Below are positions 16,353 through 24,251 of a stretch of 64,000 nucleotides of DNA, one piece after another. The stretch's first letter is position 1; each line of letters begins with the position of its first letter. The position numbers were made by a program, and so were the translations under genes. The stretch is from a virus: IMG/VR virus record IMGVR_UViG_3300013132_000046, positions 1 to 64,000 of that record; one strand, given 5' to 3'. The notes below the pieces were generated by a model. That model was not told the DNA's origin and did no database searches. It was given only the letters and a program-made list of their open reading frames with translations.

Positions 16353-18747
16353 CGAATTCTCCATCTGGTTCTGGGCAGTCTGGAAGGAAGATTTGGTATC
16401 TCTCTTCGGTTTCTTTCTTGAGTTTTTCAAGTTGATTCTCCTTATGAATCTTTACAAACTCTTCTCTTAGAATCTTATGCATTACATCAATGTCTGTAGC
16501 ATGTGTTCCATATGAATCATGGATCATAGAAAATGTATTAATACCTACATTCATCATCCTACTGATAGACATAAACATATGTGCTGCATCTATCGCATGG
16601 ATAAAGTTTGGAGAAACAGCGAGATACTGTGCTTTACCGTCGAGATCTTCCGTAACAGTCGAGAATACCAACTGCTGCCTGTTAAATAGTTCGGCATAAG
16701 AAACTCTTTCTAGTACTTCGTTGTATACATGGTGTACTTCAAACCCACTAGGGGTTGTCCATACCAATGGTTTGTTCATTCCATTTAGAACTTCAGCAAC
16801 TGAACGCAACCACTCTTTACCTTTATTTGGTGATTCCATAGTTTCACCTAGACCAGCCTGGATAGCACGGCTAAGTTCTACTACAGCACCTCCTCTGGAT
16901 TCTTTTGGAACCCAATCCACATGACCCTCTTGCTTTACATACTTCTGCATTCCATAGAATGTAAGACCATATGCATCGCACATTGTAGGTCGTTTTGTTA
17001 CAGCCCGTGGTAATTTATTATTCCAGTTTAAAAGAAATACTTGATACCAATTATTTTCAGGATGCTCTAGCATATACTGAGTACTAGAGTCTGCAACATA
17101 CTGGTATAGATCTTCTGGTTTTTTATTTGGCAGGAGATTTGTAAGCTTTGCTAGCTTCTTGTTTCTCATAATAGCTGACCAATGTTGACCACCATTGTTA
17201 GCACCATCCATTTGAATAGGAAGCTGAGTCATGCCATCCTTCCGGGCAATTTCAAAGATTGCTGCAAGGCGTTGGAATGACTTGTTCTTTTTCTTTAGTG
17301 GATCAATCCATTCTTTATTTGAGTATGGATCTTCTGCAATGCGCAGTAGCATATCAATGTTGTCGTCTACCCAGTTAACTCTATCTTCAAATGGCTTTTT
17401 GTCTTGGTCAAATAGGTTTGCTAGGTGAACCTTAAGCCAGAACAAACCACGTTCAGTTTGTTTCTTTGGCATTGCAAACTGTACAAGACCACGATCAAAG
17501 TCTACTCCTTGTGGAGATAGTAACTCACACACAGAGTATGCACGACCTCTGAAGTCCAGGGTATATGGCATATAGAAGAAGTCCCAGTCTAGCATTTTCT
17601 TTGCTAGCTGTAGCCGTACAATCATTCGACTGCGGGCTTGTTCTTCTTTGTACCATTCTCCCCAAGCTTCATTGGATTCTTGCATCCATTTAGCTTGTTC
17701 TTCTTTTGAACCATCTGTAGGATACGGCCTAGTAAAAGCATAATCCTTGAATGTAAATGCTGGTAGATTTGCAAGCTTATGATCATTTTCAAACATAGTT
17801 TTCATAACAGAATAGACTTGTTTGTTTACTGACCATTCAGTTTCACTAAGGGCATTAAGCCCACGGAGAACAAGTTCACTTGGTCTTGAGTCCCAATCCT
17901 TGGGATCTGCACCTACTGGATGATATCTTTTAATCATCTTCTTCCGAACCCAAGGTGACAAGAAGCCACCATCTTCTTCGGTAGTGTGCTTTACAGGAGG
18001 ACAGATCATCGGTCTGTAAACTAGGCAGGCAGTCTCAAGCATTTCGTGACGCTTGCTTAGTTCTTTTAAAATCCAAGGGGCAAAACAAACCAACAATGAT
18101 TTCTTGTTCTTACCATTCCAGTGTACCCGTGAAACAAGGATATCACTAGAGAGTGCAATGCGAAGCATGTTATGACCAAAGTCTTCCTTCTCTTTTGAGT
18201 TTAACTTAGGAAGCTTACCAACTTTAGTTGTAAATGCTTTGCAACGTTTTACAGTCCAGTTCTTAATAAACTTAGACTGCCTACGCCAATCTTCTGAGAA
18301 CTTTTTCTTTGCTTGTTGATAAGCAATAATTGAGATTACATCATCAGAGATTAACTTTGATACTTGTTGGGCAACCGGAGCATTGTTTGGAATACCTCTA
18401 GTATCGTCAAAGTTTTGAATTGTATTCCTGGTTAGGAATAAACGCATAACATTTCTGATTGTAATGTCTGCCATCTTAGCAGCACCAACACATAGAAGAG
18501 GTGCTAACCAATCAGGCGACTTACGGTTACTACAACATTCATCAATCCACTTCTGATAATAAGGAGTAAGATGTATGACTGCACTTTCAAGCAGAAGTTG
18601 CTCAGGCTTTCCTTCATCAACAGCACGATTGTACTCCTTCCAGTATTTTTCAATACCATTATCTAGTAGATCTTCTTCAAATAGCTTTTGATTTATTAAT
18701 CTATTATCTCTTTGTTCTTTAGATAGTTGTAACCAAGCAGTTGTCAC
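16312..18747 (-). CDS. Single-subunit DNA-dependent RNA polymerase (T7-like)
   Basis: 811 residues with every catalytic motif: DFRGR (398-402), motif A MDGANNGGQ (Asp514), motif B RAVTKRPTMCDAYG (Arg581, Lys585, Tyr593) and motif C IHDSYGT (Asp744). It should transcribe the middle and late modules from phage promoters. The wording PTMCDAYGLTFYG is as in marine T7-like phages. The start is a GTG overlapping the upstream stop (GTGA). A second, very different polymerase lies at 25410-27299. Confidence 0.96.
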   Translation of the reverse strand: MTTAWLQLSKEQRDNRLINQKLFEEDLLDNGIEKYWKEYNRAVDEGKPEQLLLESAVIHLTPYYQKWIDECCSNRKSPDWLAPLLCVGAAKMADITIRNVMRLFLTRNTIQNFDDTRGIPNNAPVAQQVSKLISDDVISIIAYQQAKKKFSEDWRRQSKFIKNWTVKRCKAFTTKVGKLPKLNSKEKEDFGHNMLRIALSSDILVSRVHWNGKNKKSLLVCFAPWILKELSKRHEMLETACLVYRPMICPPVKHTTEEDGGFLSPWVRKKMIKRYHPVGADPKDWDSRPSELVLRGLNALSETEWSVNKQVYSVMKTMFENDHKLANLPAFTFKDYAFTRPYPTDGSKEEQAKWMQESNEAWGEWYKEEQARSRMIVRLQLAKKMLDWDFFYMPYTLDFRGRAYSVCELLSPQGVDFDRGLVQFAMPKKQTERGLFWLKVHLANLFDQDKKPFEDRVNWVDDNIDMLLRIAEDPYSNKEWIDPLKKKNKSFQRLAAIFEIARKDGMTQLPIQMDGANNGGQHWSAIMRNKKLAKLTNLLPNKKPEDLYQYVADSSTQYMLEHPENNWYQVFLLNWNNKLPRAVTKRPTMCDAYGLTFYGMQKYVKQEGHVDWVPKESRGGAVVELSRAIQAGLGETMESPNKGKEWLRSVAEVLNGMNKPLVWTTPSGFEVHHVYNEVLERVSYAELFNRQQLVFSTVTEDLDGKAQYLAVSPNFIHAIDAAHMFMSISRMMNVGINTFSMIHDSYGTHATDIDVMHKILREEFVKIHKENQLEKLKKETEERYQIFLPDCPEPDGEFDVSEVLGSEYFFA

Positions 18748-18911
18748 TCTTCATTATCTCCTTCTTCTTTTGCGGCGTGGTGTTCCCATTCAGTATCGTA
18801 AAGATCTCTGTCACAATGACCACAAATTTGACCCGCATAGTATGGCGCACCATCTACATGTCCACACATTGGGCAATCCATTCTTGGATTATTATCTTCA
18901 TCAATATTCAT
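18744..18911 (-). CDS. Small zinc-ribbon-like protein, 55 residues
   Basis: Two Cys pairs, CPMC and CGHC, spaced about 17 residues apart, bind one zinc. Acidic tail (HHAAKEEGDNEE). I start at the ATG preceded by AAGGAAAT; a longer frame begins with TTG and has no ribosome binding site. Directly coupled to RNA polymerase, which hints at a role with it, but that is inference. Confidence 0.65.
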   Translation of the reverse strand: MNIDEDNNPRMDCPMCGHVDGAPYYAGQICGHCDRDLYDTEWEHHAAKEEGDNEE

Positions 18912-18998
18912 TGAGTTTATTTCCTTAGCTATATACTTGGTTATCAAGGTGTGTATAAAAATGTGGAATAAATCGACAGGTTATCTGGACTTATTTAT

Positions 18999-19697
18999 TC
19001 AACCGACAATAGAGTTGCCCCATACTAGGTGCTTCCAAGATACACTCATGCTATCTGGGATTAGATCATACATAGCTTGTGCATATTCTTGGATTTCCTT
19101 TTGTGCATGAGGATCAGTACGCTGTAGGTAAAACCTTGCACAACTAGATAAATTACCAGTCCAATACCACTCGGTGTAAACACCCTGAGGTAGCACAAAC
19201 CGTGCCTGTTCTGGACAAATACCAGACTTAATCAAATAATTGTATGCAACAATTGCATTTTCACAAGCAAGGCTGTAGACTTCATGTGCATTGTTAGCTA
19301 CATCAATATTAATATCTGTGTTACTACCCTGCTTAATAGAACCATCAGGCTTTGATCGCCAAGTTGGTTGCATAAACTCAGGTTCAGAAGAAACATATCG
19401 ACGGCTGATTTCATTTTCAACAAAGCCAACCTTGTGCTTAAAGAACTGAGTACGAATTGGAATTGGTGCTTTGATGTGCCAAGTCAAACTAGTATGAGCA
19501 AAGGGAGTCCAGTGCTTGTGCTCTGCAAGATACTTAATTAGTTTCTTATCTTGTAAACTAAGCTTACCATCTACTAACTGGGAACGCTTGCCAAAGGATA
19601 CACGGGCAGCATTAACAACAGATAGATCTGAACCCATATAATCTACTAGTGTAATAAACCCACCGTTACCAACTCTAGTTGTTTTGTTTAATTCCAT
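18999..19697 (-). CDS. thyX: Flavin-dependent thymidylate synthase ThyX
   Basis: 232 residues. DYMGSDLSVVNAARVSFGKRSQ is the family N-terminus, and FFKHKVGFVENEISRRYV is a variant of the ThyX signature (Lys-His-Lys in place of Arg-His-Arg) often seen in phage enzymes. It methylates dUMP with methylenetetrahydrofolate and FAD. A longer frame exists, but the internal ATG fits the family start and avoids a long overlap. The base sequence TTTTACAATA lies just upstream. Confidence 0.92.
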   Translation of the reverse strand: MELNKTTRVGNGGFITLVDYMGSDLSVVNAARVSFGKRSQLVDGKLSLQDKKLIKYLAEHKHWTPFAHTSLTWHIKAPIPIRTQFFKHKVGFVENEISRRYVSSEPEFMQPTWRSKPDGSIKQGSNTDINIDVANNAHEVYSLACENAIVAYNYLIKSGICPEQARFVLPQGVYTEWYWTGNLSSCARFYLQRTDPHAQKEIQEYAQAMYDLIPDSMSVSWKHLVWGNSIVG

Positions 19698-20127
19698 GTT
19701 GTTTAATAGTATTGTAAAATCTTTTAGGTGTTCCGCAGAATACAGGTAAATCATTGAATAGATAGTTTAGTATTCTACTAGAATTATATACACAATCATT
19801 CTTATGTGGTAGATAAAACAAAGTAAACATACCGGAAAGATAACGCATTGCATGATCTTTCTTTGACATATACTTTAGTGTTTTTATAAAACCAATAAGA
19901 TCTTCTGCTTGTTTGTTGGATGTACCAACATACAGTATATTACTAAGCGAATTTAATTTATTATCTGCTTTAGCTGATATAGCTCTTGGATAGTTGTATT
20001 GATCACTAAAGTGAAGTACTGTATTTTCTATCTGAACTGAGCAATGATTGTCCCCGTAAATGCTGGATGCAATCTTGCAGTGTAGTCTGGAGTCCACTAC
20101 ATTGTATGTTCTTAGGTAAACTTCCAA
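19675..20127 (-). CDS. Unknown protein, probably the 3' part of a frameshifted gene
   Basis: Open frame of about 150 codons beginning only at a TTG without ribosome binding site; it is open upstream just to position 20142. Sequence has hydrophobic and aromatic segments (MRYLSGMFTLFYLP). It overlaps ThyX by 23 bases. The neighbouring frame (20006-20224) would supply a normal N-terminus, so the two probably form one gene split by a frameshift, either real, programmed or from sequence error. No family recognised. Confidence 0.4.
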   Translation of the reverse strand: MEVYLRTYNVVDSRLHCKIASSIYGDNHCSVQIENTVLHFSDQYNYPRAISAKADNKLNSLSNILYVGTSNKQAEDLIGFIKTLKYMSKKDHAMRYLSGMFTLFYLPHKNDCVYNSSRILNYLFNDLPVFCGTPKRFYNTIKQHGIKQNN

Positions 20128-20224
20128 GAGGAATAGCCTTTCTTACTTCTTCATATGGTAAAATTGGACTACCGTCCTCTGAGTAATTGATCCTACGAAT
20201 AGTTATGTCTAGTACAGATATCAT
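20006..20224 (-). CDS. Possible N-terminal part of the same frameshifted gene
   Basis: Frame starting MISVLDITIRRINYSEDG immediately after a terminator hairpin; the longer start would lie inside that hairpin. The first 30 or so residues look protein-like, the rest less so. A shift in the region 20125-20142 would join it to the 150-codon frame. No ribosome binding site is visible. Confidence 0.35.
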   Translation of the reverse strand: MISVLDITIRRINYSEDGSPILPYEEVRKAIPLGSLPKNIQCSGLQTTLQDCIQHLRGQSLLSSDRKYSTSL

Positions 20225-20258
20225 AAAAAAGGGCCACACAGGTTTCCCTGTGTGGCCC
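20224..20258 (-). terminator. Rho-independent terminator after the DUF932 gene
   Basis: Perfect 12-bp G+C-rich stem (GGGCCACACAGG) closed by a GAAA tetraloop and followed on the minus strand by six T. It shares its CACAGG-GAAA-CCTGTG core with the two hairpin repeats at 24.2 and 24.5 kb. Confidence 0.92.
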
Positions 20259-20279
20259 CTAAGGTTAATCAAGCGATAA

Positions 20280-21212
20280 TCAAGCGTGTTGTAGTGCGTA
20301 TTCCATTACGCGGATCTTTGCCTTAGCACGATCCCCAAACAGAATATCATCGAACTTGTTATCAGTCTTGTTGTTGCCACGATAAATCTGGTCGTGATCC
20401 AACCAGTTAGTCACAGCATTTGCCGCAGTCCAGAGGCTTGCTCCGGTACTACGACTTTCTGAATCAAAGGTATTAGACCACTTGATCATGGTGCTAACAG
20501 CCTTTGAGTTGTCATCAGCTTGGTCAGCGTTGACTGGGTTTTCATGGATGTTACCGAACTGACTGATGTAAACATTAGTCCAGAAGGTCTGAACAAAGTC
20601 AGTAGTAACTTCCCGTTGTGCCATAAGGTTAGCTTGCTTAGCAAACTGCTCAGTACGAACACGGAAGAATTCAATACCATCAATCAGTGAGTTAATACGA
20701 GCCTGGATATTTCCAGTGTGCTTAATGGTTACCGACATCTTACTGCTACGAAGGGCAGCGTTAAGCGTGTTCTCACAGATGACACGCACGGTCGTAGGCA
20801 GAACACTCAGGGTATGCTTACCATTATGAGCATTGGTAAGTAGCGTGTAAGGACGAACTTCATCATCGCGGTTACCAACATTAAAGCTGTCGCCACGCAT
20901 GAGGAACCAAATACGCTCACCTTGGTAGAGATTACCTACGGTTTCAATGCGAACATTCTTACCATTAATAGCCTCTGCCATAGCAGCGACTTCAGAGTTT
21001 TGGATAACTCGGTACCCAGAACCAACAATACCAAGCACACGACCAGTATCCTGGCGCACGTTGGAGTAGTACTGTCCATCAGCCTTGATCTCAGCTTCAT
21101 GCTGATAAAGTACAGGCTGAGTAGTAACAGTCCAATCAAGGTTAGCATGAGCAATGGCCTCGGTCATGCTCATACCATCTACATTACGACCGGCAGTTGT
21201 GAAGATTGACAA
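20280..21212 (-). CDS. DUF932 (phage/plasmid TIGR03299-like) protein
   Basis: About 310 residues. Diagnostic stretches are MSMTEAIAHANLDWTV, VGSGYRVIQNSEV, RIWFLMRG, PYTLLTNAHNGKHTLSV and VRVICENTLNAAL, as in DUF932 proteins of phages, plasmids and CRISPR-adjacent loci. The function is not established. I start at a TTG because AAAGGA stands 6 bases before it; no ATG start is available until MSMTE. It is followed by a strong terminator, so it ends its transcription unit. Confidence 0.85.
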   Translation of the reverse strand: MSIFTTAGRNVDGMSMTEAIAHANLDWTVTTQPVLYQHEAEIKADGQYYSNVRQDTGRVLGIVGSGYRVIQNSEVAAMAEAINGKNVRIETVGNLYQGERIWFLMRGDSFNVGNRDDEVRPYTLLTNAHNGKHTLSVLPTTVRVICENTLNAALRSSKMSVTIKHTGNIQARINSLIDGIEFFRVRTEQFAKQANLMAQREVTTDFVQTFWTNVYISQFGNIHENPVNADQADDNSKAVSTMIKWSNTFDSESRSTGASLWTAANAVTNWLDHDQIYRGNNKTDNKFDDILFGDRAKAKIRVMEYALQHA

Positions 21213-21393
21213 TCTTATTCCTTTCAATAAATGTTGCGAGTGGGATCCACTCGCTTGAGGTGTCTAAAACCCACCCATCAAAGGTGTAGTCTAGGATAAT
21301 TCCAGCATCAAGAAGCTTGCTTACCATTAATTCCGAAGAGGTACTCATACCACTTGATGGAAGGGTCTGATTCGACTTCGTTGGGTTCGTCAT
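21184..21393 (-). CDS. Unknown protein, 69 residues
   Basis: Polar N-terminus and a compact middle (SKLLDAGIILDYTFDGWVLDT). Overlaps the DUF932 gene by 29 bases. Start uncertain: an internal ATG at residue 16 is possible. No family recognised. Confidence 0.5.
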   Translation of the reverse strand: MTNPTKSNQTLPSSGMSTSSELMVSKLLDAGIILDYTFDGWVLDTSSEWIPLATFIERNKIVNLHNCRS

Positions 21394-21404
21394 AGTAAAA
21401 TTCT

Positions 21405-21602
21405 TCAGTCGGATCCGGCTCTGGATCTGGGGTTGCTGCGGCGATTGAGTTCATAGTCAATACAATCTACTTCAATTTGATATGCGGGGTGAACATCTCT
21501 ACCAGAGTTAATAAGACTAAGGAAATAATCCCTAGCCTTGATTAACTCATCGGTAGTTAGAGTATCGAACGATGGGCGATCTTTGATCTCACTCTGGGTC
21601 AT
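21405..21602 (-). CDS. Unknown protein, 65 residues
   Basis: Starts MTQSEIKDRPSF at an ATG overlapping the upstream stop by 14 bases. Contains a helix TDELIKARDYFLSLINSGRD and a conserved-looking QIEVDCIDYELNRR. Similar short helical proteins with YELNRR ends are common in phages; function unknown. Confidence 0.58.
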   Translation of the reverse strand: MTQSEIKDRPSFDTLTTDELIKARDYFLSLINSGRDVHPAYQIEVDCIDYELNRRSNPRSRAGSD

Positions 21603-21879
21603 TGTAATAAGGATCAGGAAGCATATCAAGTTCATAAACGTAGTTGATAAACTCCTTAAGCTTATTCAATTGATCTTGAGTAAGGACTAGAATTGGCCTA
21701 TTTTCCTGAAAGACAGGACCAAAAGCAATGTAAACATTGCGTGGCCTGTAACTAATCTTATCAGTACTAGCTTCCTTTGTGAAGCCAAAAGTAACCTGAT
21801 TAGTTTCTTCAAGACCCCTAAGGATTAGGTGTGCTGAGTTAGTTGTACTAAACTTATATTGCTTGTCGTTATTAAACAT
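21589..21879 (-). CDS. Unknown protein, 96 residues
   Basis: Start at the ATG (MFNNDKQYKF) overlapping the upstream stop by 8 bases. Beta-rich first half and a helix QDQLNKLKEFINYVYEL at the end. No family recognised. Confidence 0.6.
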   Translation of the reverse strand: MFNNDKQYKFSTTNSAHLILRGLEETNQVTFGFTKEASTDKISYRPRNVYIAFGPVFQENRPILVLTQDQLNKLKEFINYVYELDMLPDPYYNDPE

Positions 21880-22264
21880 TTGATTCTTCTTTCTCAAACT
21901 GACCAAACGAAACATATTCCTGCATGTCGGGACCACCCCAACACTCTGGAATCTGTTCAGAGATTACTTGCTTAAGTCTTTCTGTCATTTCTGAATCAGT
22001 AAGACCCTTGTAATCAATAACCCGTACACCAATTTCTCCAAGACCATCAACCCAGTCGCGCCAGTTGGTTTCCGTAACATCAGTAAAGCCAAAACCAACT
22101 TCGGCTAGCATCTTAGCATTGGTAGTAAGTTTAGCGTTCTGGTCAAGCCAGACGCTCATCTCAATAAACTTGTCCTTGTTGTCACCGATAAGATGATTAA
22201 TCTTGTCCAAGCGGTTCTGCCGCTTACGTTCAATAAGTTCTTTGTTAACCATTGTAGTTTGCAT
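21872..22264 (-). CDS. Unknown protein, about 130 residues
   Basis: Highly charged and helical N-terminus (ELIERKRQNRLDKINHLIG), then EVGFGFTDVTETNWRDWVDGL. Two possible ATG starts 12 bases apart, both overlapping the small upstream gene. No family recognised. Confidence 0.6.
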   Translation of the reverse strand: MQTTMVNKELIERKRQNRLDKINHLIGDNKDKFIEMSVWLDQNAKLTTNAKMLAEVGFGFTDVTETNWRDWVDGLGEIGVRVIDYKGLTDSEMTERLKQVISEQIPECWGGPDMQEYVSFGQFEKEESNV

Positions 22265-22391
22265 CCACTTCCATAATTTCTTCTGAGATCTTTTCTAGTT
22301 GCTCATAAACATGGGTCATGTCACCCACAGTTTCATTACGTTCTTCAACTAAAATCATAAGATTATTAAATGCTTTGAAAATATCTTCCAT
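22245..22391 (-). CDS. 48-residue acidic helical protein
   Basis: MEDIFKAFNNLMILVEERNE begins an almost fully helical acidic protein (VYEQLEKISEEIMEV later). The ATG directly follows the upstream stop (TAAATG) and the 3' end overlaps the next gene, so it fits the overlapping gene chain. No family recognised. Confidence 0.55.
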   Translation of the reverse strand: MEDIFKAFNNLMILVEERNETVGDMTHVYEQLEKISEEIMEVDANYNG

Positions 22392-22775
22392 TTACCACCA
22401 TCCAAGTATTACGCCATTGTTATTAGCAACGGCATTGAACCAATCAGCAAGCATTTCTGCTTCGCTGAGATCTACACCATAGATAGATTCAGTTGCCTCA
22501 AAGGCAAGGTGATCTGGGTTTTGCTTTATAAAATGGTCAACAAACTTGGTAAGCTTATCAGCCATCTTCTTAACAACTTTTTCAGGAATAACAGAAGCAT
22601 ATAGAGTTTGTCCTGTGACATACTCTACATAGTCATTGTAGACTTTGCCCCTGAATGTGTTATTATTCATTGAGCAAACCCCAGAACACAATTTATTATT
22701 GTTAAATAGACTATTATCCATGACGGTGAATCCACCATCTGAATCTCTTGTACATGCAAAGTTATCAAGTCCCAT
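22392..22775 (-). CDS. Conserved-type phage protein starting MGLDNFA
   Basis: 127 residues from the ATG after GTGAGGAA. MGLDNFACTRDSDGGF followed by a cysteine-containing segment (LCSGVCS) is a pattern I recognise from small proteins of aquatic phages with no assigned function. The C-terminus SEAEMLADWFNAV...GVILGWW is also typical of that group. Confidence 0.65.
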   Translation of the reverse strand: MGLDNFACTRDSDGGFTVMDNSLFNNNKLCSGVCSMNNNTFRGKVYNDYVEYVTGQTLYASVIPEKVVKKMADKLTKFVDHFIKQNPDHLAFEATESIYGVDLSEAEMLADWFNAVANNNGVILGWW

Positions 22776-23148
22776 TGAAATATTCCTCACATTTGTTCTT
22801 AAAGAACTCTTCGTTGGTTGAGAACAACATATGATATTCAGCCCGGAAGTCTTCCTTAGACTTCCATTCCTGGGTCTTTAGTTCAATTCTAAAGCCCTCT
22901 TCGAATGGCCCCCAGATACTTGGGTCATCTTTGTTGTATTCTTCTTCTTCGTATGATTGGAAAGCATCACAATAGGCACAGCTCCCAAAGTGATACCAAA
23001 CAATCCCAAACAATCCATCAGGATTCTTCACAAGGTACATGGATGTACCTGAGAAATCTCCCTCGTGTTCAACCAAAACAACAGTGCAATTAACTTCTTT
23101 GCACATAGCTTCAATCACTTGATAAACACTCTTGTATTTAGTAGCCAT
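22765..23148 (-). CDS. Unknown protein with CxxC, 127 residues
   Basis: First gene after a region of inverted repeats. AAGGAT site before the ATG. Contains SCAYCDAF (CxxC), an acidic EEEEYNKDD stretch and several aromatic residues. Overlaps the MGLDNFA gene by 11 bases. No family recognised. Confidence 0.62.
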   Translation of the reverse strand: MATKYKSVYQVIEAMCKEVNCTVVLVEHEGDFSGTSMYLVKNPDGLFGIVWYHFGSCAYCDAFQSYEEEEYNKDDPSIWGPFEEGFRIELKTQEWKSKEDFRAEYHMLFSTNEEFFKNKCEEYFNGT

Positions 23149-23240
23149 ATAATCCTTAGGTTTACCTAGGTAATATTAATACTATAGTAATAATAAATAC
23201 CTAGGTTTGAAGCCCTAGCTATATGCTAGGATATTGGGAT

Positions 23241-23276
23241 AAAAACAGGTTGCAAGGATTATTAGTCCTTGCAACC
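23241..23276 (-). terminator. Rho-independent terminator after the 84-residue gene
   Basis: 11-bp stem (GGTTGCAAGGA) with a 7-base loop followed on the minus strand by TGTTTTT. It closes the transcription unit that includes the small genes at 23.3-23.7 kb. Confidence 0.9.
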
Positions 23277-23281
23277 CTAGG

Positions 23282-23536
23282 TTAGAAGGGTAGACTGGTT
23301 GCCAAAGGCTCAGGAGCCGGTGGCAATTCAGCAGTCTTAGGCGAGGGTCGGCTAAGCTTACCCTTGAAGGCAGGAGCCCTCGGGTGAGCAGCCCCCGAGT
23401 TATCCCACATACTGATGGGATACTTAACTCCGTTGATTGTGACATAACCATTGAGTGCAGGCGATGCCGGGTTTACCGAATTAACCTTCCACACATCAAT
23501 ACGAATATTAGGTGCGTTTGCGTTTGTTTCTTGCAT
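23282..23536 (-). CDS. Unknown 84-residue protein with proline-rich tail ending SLPF
   Basis: A beta-rich half (IRIDVWKVNSVNPASPALNGYVTI, read in parts) is followed by a Pro/Ala-rich tail ending LATSLPF. The terminal Pro-Phe recalls the tips of SSB proteins, which dock on partner proteins, but there is no acidic tail. The start overlaps the upstream 38-residue gene by 29 bases; the terminator follows 6 bases after the stop. Confidence 0.62.
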   Translation of the reverse strand: MQETNANAPNIRIDVWKVNSVNPASPALNGYVTINGVKYPISMWDNSGAAHPRAPAFKGKLSRPSPKTAELPPAPEPLATSLPF

Positions 23537-23624
23537 TTGTAAAACTATTGTAAATATTATCTAGGACGTTTCCTAGGATTGATAAACCTAGACAAATTAC
23601 CAATCCCGATACAAGGTAAAACAT
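23508..23624 (-). CDS. 38-residue membrane protein
   Basis: A hydrophobic N-terminal helix (FYLVSGLVICLGLSILGNVL) and a basic C-terminus (ARNKRKRT) predict a single-span protein. GAGGAATA precedes the ATG, which shares a base with the upstream stop (TAATG). Convincing as a protein because of helix plus basic tail. Function unknown. Confidence 0.55.
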   Translation of the reverse strand: MFYLVSGLVICLGLSILGNVLDNIYNSFTNARNKRKRT

Positions 23625-23695
23625 TATTCCTCTAATTCATAGGAAGACATTAGGTCTTCCCATTCAGCTACTAGCTTCCAGTCTTCTTCTTCCAT
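23624..23695 (-). CDS. 23-residue acidic peptide
   Basis: MEEEDWKLVAEWEDLMSSYELEE, read in two parts as MEEEDWKLVAEW and EDLMSSYELEE; acidic, aromatic, helical. AGGGAG lies 9 bases before the ATG, and the stop overlaps the following start. It may be a leader peptide for the 38-residue gene. Part of it can fold as a 7-bp hairpin, so it could also belong to the structured RNA next to it. Confidence 0.4.
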   Translation of the reverse strand: MEEEDWKLVAEWEDLMSSYELEE

Positions 23696-24216
23696 GAAAT
23701 GAAACTCCCTGGTTAGGATTACGTTAACTTCTTAAAAGACATTCCACACATCTCTGCGAAGAATGCCATATTGGGGATTCCTAGTTCGACCCCAATCTCT
23801 ATCAGGGGATGCCTGATAGCTTTTGGCTAACTAATGTGCCAAGGCTAAGGAAAAGACAACCTAAGGGTTAGCCTAGGTTGTCCCATGTAGGTCTTTATAT
23901 CATCTCTTACCAGAGTAGATATAGACCTTAGACTATCTACTCTTGGTTATCCAATAACCGATGAAACGGTACATATTAGGGGTGTTTCATGTCCCTAACT
24001 GACTTCCGGCTTGAATTGAGTCCCCCATGTAGATCCGTCAACCCACACGGGACGCACTATGCTTAGGCTTCTATTTATACTCGCATAGTCGAGTAATCTT
24101 GAGGTATTGTTGGGGTATTGTCTCTCTATCCTTGGCCTTGCGGCTACATGCTAGGGGATAGTGTTCCCTATATTTACTGCCAACAGCAGCGAGTCCAACA
24201 CCATTACCTCTTGAAG

Positions 24217-24251
24217 AAAGATATCCCACAGGTTTCCCCGTGGGATACCAC
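24217..24251 (-). repeat. 35-bp exact repeat forming a GAAA hairpin, copy 1
   Basis: Identical to 24534-24568. On the minus strand it folds as an 11-bp stem (TATCCCACGGG with CCTGTGGGATA, one G-U) capped by a GAAA tetraloop. Confidence 0.9.

Noticed and set aside
13640-23560. A TTTACAATA motif near 13,650, 19,710 and 23,550 as a common phage promoter
   Set aside because: The third occurrence lies inside a credible small gene, the surrounding bases do not align, and similar strings occur inside genes. Too weak to annotate as a promoter.
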